Assembly: GCA_900550025.1 (NCBI GenBank)
Contig: URQP01000096.1
Coordinates: 1-10,008 of the forward strand
DNA: 10,008 nt
Direction of reading: 5' to 3'
Source: an uncultured Porphyromonadaceae bacterium
GTDB lineage: Bacteria; Bacteroidota; Bacteroidia; Bacteroidales; Muribaculaceae
A model generated the notes under the pieces. That model made no database searches. It saw only the letters and a program-made list of their open reading frames with translations, and was not told where the DNA came from. The number at the start of each line of letters is the position of its first letter. Position 1 is the first letter of the stretch. The translations under genes and the position numbers were made by a program. Positions 4,819 to 10,008 of this stretch are shown here, in pieces.

Positions 4819-5631
4819 ATGGAACGTAAGATAGGAGAAATATTCGAGTATCAAGGCGAGTGGTATCAGTGCTTGCCTGAAAGACATGTATGCGACTATT
4901 GCGCATTTAAGAATGATATAACTTGTGTAACCAGCAAAGGAATAAGAGGAGAATGCCAAAGTGCAAGCCGTCAAAAGGACGGCGTAATCTTCAAGAAACT
5001 CGAAAAGGTCGGAGAGCCTTTTTCTTGCAATTATTATGGGGATGGCCGGTTGGTTATGATGCAGGAATATCAATTGTTTGATTCAAACGTGATATACTGC
5101 TATCAGACACCACCAATGTATATAACCGATTATAAACATAAACGAATAGCAATAGAAATCAAACAAAACAAAGAAGATATGGAAGAAAAGAACAATGCAA
5201 AACATTCCAATTCTGAAAAGATTGGAAAGAATTTCAAAGAGTTTGACCTCGAAGCAGCCAAATCAGGCAAGCCTGTCTGCACAAGGGACGGAAGAAAGGC
5301 GAGAATTATTGCTTTTGACAGACGACTATTTTACAAAAATGTAAGTTATCCAATACTCGCATTGGTGGAACGCTCTGACGGGGAAGATGATGTATGTGGA
5401 TATAACGAAAAAGGTAAGGTTCTAATCGAAGATGGCGCGGAATACAAAGATGACCTCATGATGCTCCCCGAAAAGAAAGAGGGATGGGTGAATATTTGCA
5501 GAGACGCAAAGGATGATGACAGAATCGTATTGGGTAGTATTTCTGAAAGCCGTGAAGAGGCAGTTGAGTTAGCCCCGAACAATGACAGGTACACCACTAT
5601 CGCAACCGTCAGAATCGAATGGGAGGAATAG
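4819..5631 (+). CDS. Two-part phage protein: Cys-rich N-domain plus FDLEAAKSGKPV C-domain, 270 aa
   Basis: Residues 1-60 start IGEIFEYQGEWYQCLPE and carry cysteines at 18, 25, 28, 36 and 46 (CDYCAF, then C, then GEC), a possible metal-binding fold that I have seen as a stand-alone phage protein. Residues about 61-103 add LEKVGEPF and a beta-rich stretch. Residues about 104-124 are a lysine/asparagine-rich linker. Residues about 136-270 begin KEFDLEAAKSGKPVCTRDGRK and run through LMMLPEKKEGWVNIC; this block is familiar from Bacteroidales phages as a separate protein of unknown role, usually starting MKEFDLEAAKAGKPVCTRDG. An internal ATG (residue 121, base 5179) sits in A-rich, leader-like DNA. 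The gene may thus be a fusion of two, or express an internal product. Its stop is two bases before the next start. Confidence 0.84.
   Translation: MERKIGEIFEYQGEWYQCLPERHVCDYCAFKNDITCVTSKGIRGECQSASRQKDGVIFKKLEKVGEPFSCNYYGDGRLVMMQEYQLFDSNVIYCYQTPPMYITDYKHKRIAIEIKQNKEDMEEKNNAKHSNSEKIGKNFKEFDLEAAKSGKPVCTRDGRKARIIAFDRRLFYKNVSYPILALVERSDGEDDVCGYNEKGKVLIEDGAEYKDDLMMLPEKKEGWVNICRDAKDDDRIVLGSISESREEAVELAPNNDRYTTIATVRIEWEE
5621..5626 (+). promoter_or_regulatory. Shine-Dalgarno deciding the 5634 start
   Basis: GGGAGG lies seven bases before the ATG at 5634, inside the last codons of the previous gene. It supports 5634 over the in-frame ATG at 5619, which would place the start upstream of the site and inside the preceding gene. 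Confidence 0.6.
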
Positions 5632-5633
5632 AT

Positions 5634-5861
5634 ATGAAGAAGATAAAAGAACTAAATGTAAGCGTGACTTACGAGGTTACATTATGCGATATAGAGGTCT
5701 CCGATGAGGTATATGAGGCATTGGAGAATAACGATGAGATTAGCACTCAAGATTGTTTCAGTTCAGACAGCGAAGAAGCAACTGCTTTGGATTGGCTTTC
5801 AACGCACGTAAGAGAAGAAGACGGTTTAGAGTGGAATTATTCGATTAACAACATGGAATAG
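5634..5861 (+). CDS. Hypothetical acidic phage protein, 75 aa
   Basis: A small acidic protein starting MKKIKELNVSVTYEVTLCDIEV, then SDEVYEALENNDE, a Ser/Asp/Glu-rich middle (CFSSDSEEA) and a tryptophan-containing end (ALDWLSTHVREEDGLEW). The layout (VTYxVxLxxIEVxDEVYxAL...A.DWLS.HV.EED....W.Y.I) is one I recognise from Bacteroidales prophages, without a known function. The strong negative charge might suit DNA mimicry or inhibition of a host protein, but that is only speculation. It is coupled to the gene before it by a two-base gap and a Shine-Dalgarno. Confidence 0.8.
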   Translation: MKKIKELNVSVTYEVTLCDIEVSDEVYEALENNDEISTQDCFSSDSEEATALDWLSTHVREEDGLEWNYSINNME

Positions 5862-5884
5862 AGTAACCAGTTAAAGGAGTATTA

Positions 5885-5956
5885 ATTGATGCCGCCTACT
5901 CCTTGCTGTGCTGGACTATCGAAAACGGATATGTAGAAACGAATAAAAACGAATGA
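5885..5956 (+). CDS. Possible 23-aa mini-ORF with ATT start, or gene remnant
   Basis: Between the 5634 and 5960 genes a frame reads DAAYSLLCWTIENGYVETNK and ends NE before TGA at 5954-5956. It looks like normal protein but has no ATG, GTG or TTG; the first plausible initiation is ATT at 5885, five bases after AAAGGAG (5873-5879). The frame is closed upstream by TAA at 5864. The TGA is three bases from the next ATG. It is either a very small gene with a rare or mutated start or the tail of a decayed gene. The overlapping TTG/ATG frame at 5886/5889 gives a Pro-rich 15-16-residue peptide that looks less protein-like. Confidence 0.3.
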   Translation: MDAAYSLLCWTIENGYVETNKNE

Positions 5957-5959
5957 ATT

Positions 5960-6145
5960 ATGAAGATAATAAAGAAAGGCAAACTTCCGCCCAAAGAGAA
6001 GAAAATGAAATGTAAGAATTGCGGCTGCGTGTTTATGTACGACTTTAGAGACATACATTCAGACCAACGTGAGGGCGATTATGTGATATGCCCTACGTGT
6101 AAGAAGTTCATAAATGTTCATTGGGTGACTTGCTCACCTCGCTGA
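5960..6145 (+). CDS. Small zinc-ribbon phage protein, 61 aa
   Basis: The protein begins MKIIKKGKLPPKEKKMKC. Four or five cysteines are arranged as CKNCGC (18, 21, 23) and CPTC (44, 47) with aromatic spacing (VFMYDFRDIH), the pattern of a zinc ribbon. The closing KKFINVHW supports a compact fold. Such tiny ribbons probably bind nucleic acid or bridge to host RNA polymerase or another protein; nothing here shows which. It is the last gene of the left module. After its stop comes the 193-base regulatory gap. The start at 5960 follows an A-rich stretch with no Shine-Dalgarno. Confidence 0.84.
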   Translation: MKIIKKGKLPPKEKKMKCKNCGCVFMYDFRDIHSDQREGDYVICPTCKKFINVHWVTCSPR

Positions 6146-6184
6146 CCAAGTTAAGCAACTAAGTGTTATAATTCGATTTTTATG

Positions 6185-6214
6185 AATATTTATTCACAAA
6201 AACACATAAATATT
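6185..6214. repeat. Inverted repeat overlapping the -33 element
   Basis: AATATTTAT (6185-6193) and its exact complement ATAAATATT (6206-6214) form a 9-bp dyad with a 12-base spacer. The match continues outward imperfectly (ATG on the left, GCAT on the right). The right arm overlaps the TTG at 6213-6215 of the promoter, a position suited to a repressor or activator site. A/T richness makes chance occurrence more likely than usual. Confidence 0.45.
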
Positions 6215-6243
6215 GCATACACACAAATATATTCGTATATTTG
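6213..6243 (+). promoter_or_regulatory. Bacteroidetes-type promoter for the tail operon
   Basis: TTG at 6213-6215 (in ATTG) is followed after 20 bases by TATATTTG at 6236-6243, matching the Bacteroides housekeeping consensus TTTG, 19-21 bp, TAnnTTTG. Transcription should start near 6249-6251, giving a leader of about 90 bases before the ATG at 6339. It lies between the small-gene run and the tail genes and is the best promoter in the window. Confidence 0.75.
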
Positions 6244-6244
6244 T
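6223..6244. repeat. Perfect 9-bp dyad containing the -7 box
   Basis: ACAAATATA (6223-6231), four spacer bases TTCG, then TATATTTGT (6236-6244): a perfect inverted repeat with the -7 element as its right arm. It could be an operator at which a bound repressor blocks polymerase. The mirror box on the minus strand has no matching TTG about 20 bases further, so a divergent promoter is not supported. Confidence 0.55.
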
Positions 6245-6280
6245 ACTGCTCTTCTTTTACTAATCTATTCAAAGGACTTT

Positions 6281-6323
6281 GAGCCTGATAGTGCCTTGTG
6301 CATTGTCAGGCTCTTTCCTTTTT
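6281..6323 (+). terminator. Terminator-like hairpin in the leader of the tail operon
   Basis: Bases 6281-6294 (GAGCCTGATAGTGC) pair with 6300-6313 (GCATTGTCAGGCTC) as a 14-bp stem with two G-U pairs and a CTTGT loop; the outer 8 bp are perfect. TTTCCTTTTT follows at 6314-6323. AAAGGA (6271-6276) can also pair with TCCTTT (6316-6321), extending the structure. It could end transcription of the left gene run. It also lies downstream of the promoter at 6213-6243, so it could act as an attenuator of the tail genes or define a short RNA of about 75 bases. Confidence 0.7.
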
Positions 6324-6338
6324 GGGGAATTAAGGACT

Positions 6339-6809
6339 ATGGCATACAAACCGTTTCTCATAAAGAAAGATGTTGCCTACGGCGATTATGGCATTGACAC
6401 TGCCGTTCATTCAAGCGACGAATGGAACGTCTATGTCACCTCGCTGCCGTTCCGTCCTTTCCCTGATATGAAAGACCTGCCGTCCAACGACTGGAAAGAC
6501 GAGGACGGTGACGATGAATATCTCCCTGACCGTCCGGCTATGCAGTCCTATGAGATGGAGGTGTCATTTGCCTATATCGGCATGGCCGCCGATGCTCCTG
6601 CCAAGATTCGTTCTTTCTTGCAATACCTTGCGTTCGGCGGATATTTCTCCATCTATTCACAATATACAGGCATAGGAAGAAAAAAAGTGCGCTATGTAAG
6701 TTACGACGATGATGCCCTGAGCATAGACGATTCCGGCAAGGAAATAGTCACTTTCAAAGTGACGTTAAAGGTGAACGACCCTGTAACTAATATCGCTCTT
6801 GAGAAATGA
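6339..6809 (+). CDS. Distal-tail-like phage protein, 156 aa
   Basis: The protein begins MAYKPFLIKKDVAYGDYGID, has a Trp/Asp-rich stretch (NDWKDEDGDDEYLP), and then MQSYEMEVSFAYIG, a hydrophobic/aromatic core (IRSFLQYLAFGGYFSIYS) and TFKVTLKVNDPVTNI at the end. I recognise this as the protein that precedes the tail-hub gene in Bacteroidales siphophages. Its position and the FKVxxKVNDP ending fit a distal tail (Dit) or baseplate-ring component, which would link the tail tube to the hub. The function comes from context and recall. ATG 6339 matches known relatives; an in-frame TTG at 6279 would add 20 residues encoded inside the terminator hairpin and is unlikely. The stop overlaps the next start (ATGA). 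Confidence 0.82.
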   Translation: MAYKPFLIKKDVAYGDYGIDTAVHSSDEWNVYVTSLPFRPFPDMKDLPSNDWKDEDGDDEYLPDRPAMQSYEMEVSFAYIGMAADAPAKIRSFLQYLAFGGYFSIYSQYTGIGRKKVRYVSYDDDALSIDDSGKEIVTFKVTLKVNDPVTNIALEK

Positions 6810-9800
6810 AAAGGTATGTTTACAGCAAGGACGGATCGCAAAAGGCGGTCATAAGCAGTCTTGAATATCAGGGCGTGTTTATGGGACTGTCGTGCCTTTC
6901 AGTTACTGTAAAATCCCCTGTCCCGGTAGCCTTTGCCAACGGCGATTATATCGACTACCGCGGTGACCGTTTCACCTTGCGCTATCTTCCTGCCTTGAAG
7001 AAGCAGTCCGCGCCTATGCGCTACGGCGAGGCATTCGTCTATGAGGGCATAGTGTTCTATTCCGGCACCGACGACCTCACCCGCTGCGATTTTCTCGACG
7101 TGGTGCTTTCCGACAACAAGATGCACTTCACTTCTCTGCCTACATTCCAGTTCTATGCCGAGACAGCCGACGACCTTGCCGGACGCATTCAGGCAAACCT
7201 CGACCGTTTGTATAAGGGCGACCGGAAGTGGACTGTCAAAGTAGCCGAGGGTACGGTAGTAAAACCTTACAACTTCTCGTTCTCGAACGTAAAGGTATGG
7301 GACGCGCTTACCGAGGCAAACAAGGTTTGGAAACTCAACTTTGTAATACGCGGACGTGTCATTACCATTGGAGGGAAAGGGAGTACCATAGCCCAAGAAT
7401 TCCGCTATGGCAAAGGCAACGGATTGCTTTCAATCGAGCAGACTGTAAATTCCGATGATGCCATCATAACAAGGTTGCGGGCATACGGAAGCACCCGCAA
7501 CATACCTTACCGCTACTATAACAATCTTTCGGGAGTGCTTGAAAGTATGTACGTTCCGAACCTTATGCTTCCCGACTTTGGAAGGGTACATAGGGGTGGC
7601 AGTTATGACTACAACGGTTGTACCGTGACCATAGAGACTACCGTAATAGAGGGCAAACAGGTAGCCACCGACGTGTATATCGACAGCCCCGAGACGGAGA
7701 CCTACGGCATCAACGAGGGTACTGTCTTTTTCGACGGCAGCGGGGAGGAAGAAGAGATTTATCCGTCTATGGAGGGAATGACGGCGGAGATTCTTGAGGA
7801 AGCCGGATATAAAATCGAGCTTGCCGACGGCGACAACGGCAATCTCGACGAAATTGTATCGGCGCAACAGCTTTCCGACAGCGGCATATTGCCGGAAGAC
7901 GGAACGGATTTATCACCGTCGTACTTCACGATAACCTTAAAGGATTTAGGATTCGACATAAACGATTACCTGACGGACGAAACGGCGCAAATCTCAATGA
8001 AAAGCGGGATGTGCGTAGGACGCACTTTCGATATTACCAATGTTGTAAAAAGCGGGATAAATTATGTGCTTACCGTCAACCGCACGGTCGACGATTCCAT
8101 CCAACAGGCGTTTCCCAACCGTGATTTCAACCTCTCGCCCGGCGACAAGTTCGTGTTGCTCGGAATATCAATGCCTGACGCATACATCAACGCCGCTTCG
8201 CAAAAATTGCTTTCGGAAGCTACTGCTTGGCTAAGGCAGCACGACCATACGAAACCGTCCTTTACTCCTGCCATTGACAACAAATTTATGGCGGAGCATC
8301 CCGATATTGCGGAGACCATAAAGGAGGGCGACCTGTTCGTGTTCAGCGATGCGGATTTGGGAATCGACACGTTCGTCACCATCTCTTCTCTCACCATAAA
8401 GGAGGGCGAGGGAATGATTCCACAGTACGAGGTGACACTCAATGACGAGACGGAAGCCGATTTCGTCGACCGTGTGGCAAGCGAGGTATCGCAGATGATG
8501 TCTACTGGCTCGCCGCAACTTACGAAAGCCGACATCACTTCGCTAATCCGTTCCTATGGGGCGAATATGTTTGTCAGCAAAATTACTGACGATACCGTGG
8601 CTGGGCTGCTGTCGTTCGCCAAGGGGCTGCAGAGTACCGGCTACACCAGCGGCACGCTCGGCACAGGCTTCGGGCTGTTCAAGGACGTGGACGGAATGTC
8701 CTACCTCGAACTCGACCGCCTCTATGTCCGCTACAAGGCGATTTTCGACACCTTGGAGGTGAAGCACATATCCCACGTGGGAGGCGAGTTCGTCGTGTCG
8801 CCCGCGGGGATGGAGTGCATCCGCGTGGAAAAGGTATCGGGCATACCCTCGGCATGGCAGCCGCTCGCCGACAGTCAGGGACGCGCCCTCTACGACAGCC
8901 AAGGGCGCAGACTGAACGCCGTGGCGCAGAGAAGCGCGGCCTACCGCTGCTATTTCCGCTCCACCGACGGAGAGCGCACCATAGAGAACCAGTTCGCCGT
9001 GGGCGACCAAGCGATGTGCCGCGAGTTCAACCTCACCGGCGGCTCGGTCAACCGCTACTACTGGCGTAAGGTAATCGGCATGGGGGCGGACTACATCGAC
9101 CTCTCCGCCACCGACTGCCTCTCCGGCAGCGGCATCCCTCAGGCGGGCGACAGCATCGTCACCGTCGGCAACGACCGCGACACCACACGCCAGCACGCCA
9201 TCGTAATAAGCTCCTACGGCGGAAATGCGCCGTCGATAATGCTCTATACCGGCATCGACAGCTACTCATTGGAGGGTAAGGCCATATTCGAGGTCACACC
9301 CGACGGAGTGAACATCAAGGTAGGCTCGTTCAACGGCACTTTCACAGGCAAGTTCAACATAGAGGTAGGCTCTACAGGGCTGGAGAATATGGACGGCTAC
9401 GGAGACCTCACGGACGGCATAGCGGAAGCCGTGGACGCGGCTGAAAAGGCGCAGCAGACGGCCGACGAAATCGCTTTCGACCTCGACGGCTTTAAGCAGT
9501 CCACGTCAGCCAGCCTGTCCTTGTTAAGCTCGCAGATTTCCTCTAAAGTGGAGCGGACAGTATACGACAGCGGCATGTCGGAGGTAAAGTCCGACATCTC
9601 CGAAATAAGGCAGACGGCAACGGACATATCGCTGACAGTGAAGTCGCGGGGACGCAACCTCTACCTCAATTCGGGGCTGCAACTCGGCACGGAACATTGG
9701 CGGCTGTTCGACAACTACTCCGGCAATTCGCTCACCGCCGACCGCTCCACGGGCGAACTTACGATGAAGTCCGACGGCAACAATGTCCTCTACAACGATT

Positions 9801-10008
9801 ATATCGACGTTGCCGAGGGCGAGCAGTTCACCCTGTCGGGCGAGGCATACGCCGCAAACGCCGTATCTCTCAACTACAACTACCTGATATACGAGAGCGG
9901 CGGCAACGCACAGATGGGTTCGTCGGTTCAGCTTACGGCAGGGCAATGGAAGAAGTTCTCAATCACTTTCAAAGCCCCGCGGGCTGGCAAGGCATCGGCG
10001 GGGGCGGG
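6806..10008 (+). CDS. Tail hub / receptor-binding protein, 3' end beyond the window (at least 1067 aa)
   Basis: The frame is open from the ATG at 6806 to the last base. Residues about 1-560 look like a baseplate-hub/tail-associated (Tal, gp27-like) region; PYNFSFSNVKVWDALTEANK followed by the strand KLNFVIRGRVITIGG near residues 155-190 is typical of such hubs. Residues about 590-860 contain blocks I recall from Bacteroidales phage tail proteins (YVRYKAIFDTLEVKHISHVG at 640, VSPAGMECIRVE, DSQGRALYDSQGR, YYWRKVIGMGADYIDLS near 751, YTGIDSYSLEGK). Residues about 868-945 are helical and coiled-coil-like (AEAVDAAEKAQQTADEI). From about 949 (GRNLYLNSG) a beta-sandwich, carbohydrate-binding-like domain begins, suiting recognition of a capsular or surface glycan. 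G+C rises sharply after about 8600, consistent with a mosaic. No peptidase catalytic motif was identified. Confidence 0.85.
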   Translation, partial: MKRYVYSKDGSQKAVISSLEYQGVFMGLSCLSVTVKSPVPVAFANGDYIDYRGDRFTLRYLPALKKQSAPMRYGEAFVYEGIVFYSGTDDLTRCDFLDVVLSDNKMHFTSLPTFQFYAETADDLAGRIQANLDRLYKGDRKWTVKVAEGTVVKPYNFSFSNVKVWDALTEANKVWKLNFVIRGRVITIGGKGSTIAQEFRYGKGNGLLSIEQTVNSDDAIITRLRAYGSTRNIPYRYYNNLSGVLESMYVPNLMLPDFGRVHRGGSYDYNGCTVTIETTVIEGKQVATDVYIDSPETETYGINEGTVFFDGSGEEEEIYPSMEGMTAEILEEAGYKIELADGDNGNLDEIVSAQQLSDSGILPEDGTDLSPSYFTITLKDLGFDINDYLTDETAQISMKSGMCVGRTFDITNVVKSGINYVLTVNRTVDDSIQQAFPNRDFNLSPGDKFVLLGISMPDAYINAASQKLLSEATAWLRQHDHTKPSFTPAIDNKFMAEHPDIAETIKEGDLFVFSDADLGIDTFVTISSLTIKEGEGMIPQYEVTLNDETEADFVDRVASEVSQMMSTGSPQLTKADITSLIRSYGANMFVSKITDDTVAGLLSFAKGLQSTGYTSGTLGTGFGLFKDVDGMSYLELDRLYVRYKAIFDTLEVKHISHVGGEFVVSPAGMECIRVEKVSGIPSAWQPLADSQGRALYDSQGRRLNAVAQRSAAYRCYFRSTDGERTIENQFAVGDQAMCREFNLTGGSVNRYYWRKVIGMGADYIDLSATDCLSGSGIPQAGDSIVTVGNDRDTTRQHAIVISSYGGNAPSIMLYTGIDSYSLEGKAIFEVTPDGVNIKVGSFNGTFTGKFNIEVGSTGLENMDGYGDLTDGIAEAVDAAEKAQQTADEIAFDLDGFKQSTSASLSLLSSQISSKVERTVYDSGMSEVKSDISEIRQTATDISLTVKSRGRNLYLNSGLQLGTEHWRLFDNYSGNSLTADRSTGELTMKSDGNNVLYNDYIDVAEGEQFTLSGEAYAANAVSLNYNYLIYESGGNAQMGSSVQLTAGQWKKFSITFKAPRAGKASAGA
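8870..8917 (+). repeat. Two tandem 24-bp units in the tail gene (DSQGR repeat)
   Basis: Bases 8870-8893 and 8894-8917 encode DSQGRALY and DSQGRRLN back to back. The units are diverged at third positions (AGT/AGC, CAG/CAA), so the duplication is old or kept by protein-level selection. It lies in the middle of the hub/receptor-binding protein, near residues 689-704. Confidence 0.8.

Noticed and set aside
6224..6231. Mirror-image TATATTTG on the minus strand as a divergent promoter
   Set aside because: No TTTG or TTG is found about 20 bases further on the minus strand, and no minus-strand gene follows; it is explained by the dyad.
6182..6397. 71-codon plus-strand frame across the regulatory gap
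   Set aside because: It runs through the promoter, dyads and hairpin and overlaps the tail gene in another frame; its composition is that of non-coding A/T-rich DNA.
6899..7396. 165-codon minus-strand open frame
   Set aside because: Antisense shadow of the tail-hub gene, which has coherent domain content in its own frame.
8543..9196. 217-codon minus-strand open frame
   Set aside because: It is fully antisense to a well-supported tail gene, and G/C-rich third positions in that stretch remove stop codons on the other strand. The Ala/Val/Arg/His-rich translation lacks any motif.

Overview
This window looks like part of a phage or prophage of Bacteroidales (Bacteroides/Parabacteroides-type host). 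The evidence is the recognisable gene families (a tail protein starting MAYKPFLIKKDVAYGD, a long tail-hub/receptor-binding protein, and many small phage hypotheticals), mostly A-rich start regions instead of Shine-Dalgarno sites, and a near-canonical Bacteroidetes promoter (TTG, 20 bp, TATATTTG) at 6213-6243. No tRNA, rRNA, CRISPR array, integrase or IS element was seen.

Layout. 1-1894: a tightly packed plus-strand run. It holds the 3' end of a C5-cytosine DNA methyltransferase, a 70-aa hypothetical, a protein with an N-terminal phage domain and 8-residue repeats, a zinc-ribbon protein broken by a frameshift at a G7 tract, a Cys-rich 61-aa protein, and a 34-aa single-pass membrane peptide. 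1884-2261: one minus-strand gene with a C-terminal membrane helix, convergent with the plus-strand run. 2310-6145: a second plus-strand run of small genes, many joined by ATGA or GTGA stop/start overlaps. It includes a paralogous pair beginning MTQQQI, a ParB-like protein, a protein with two helix-turn-helix-like segments, a Cys-rich/fusion protein and a small zinc ribbon. 6146-6338: a regulatory gap with a strong promoter, two dyad symmetries and a terminator-like hairpin. 6339-10008: two tail genes joined by an ATGA overlap, a distal-tail-like protein (156 aa) and a very long hub/receptor-binding protein still open at the window edge (at least 1067 codons).

How it fits together. The left 6 kb reads as an early/accessory bank: DNA modification, DNA binding and small host-interaction proteins. 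The right 3.7 kb is late structural. The 193-bp gap is the only substantial non-coding stretch and is the probable switch between the two. Base composition changes between neighbours (hand counts on single 60-base lines: about 35% G+C at 3061-3120, 65% at 4081-4140, 70% at 8881-8940), which fits mosaic assembly. No complete defence or mobile system is demonstrated. The most interesting elements are the late-promoter/hairpin leader, the G7 frameshift, the isolated minus-strand membrane-protein gene, and a probable two-gene fusion.
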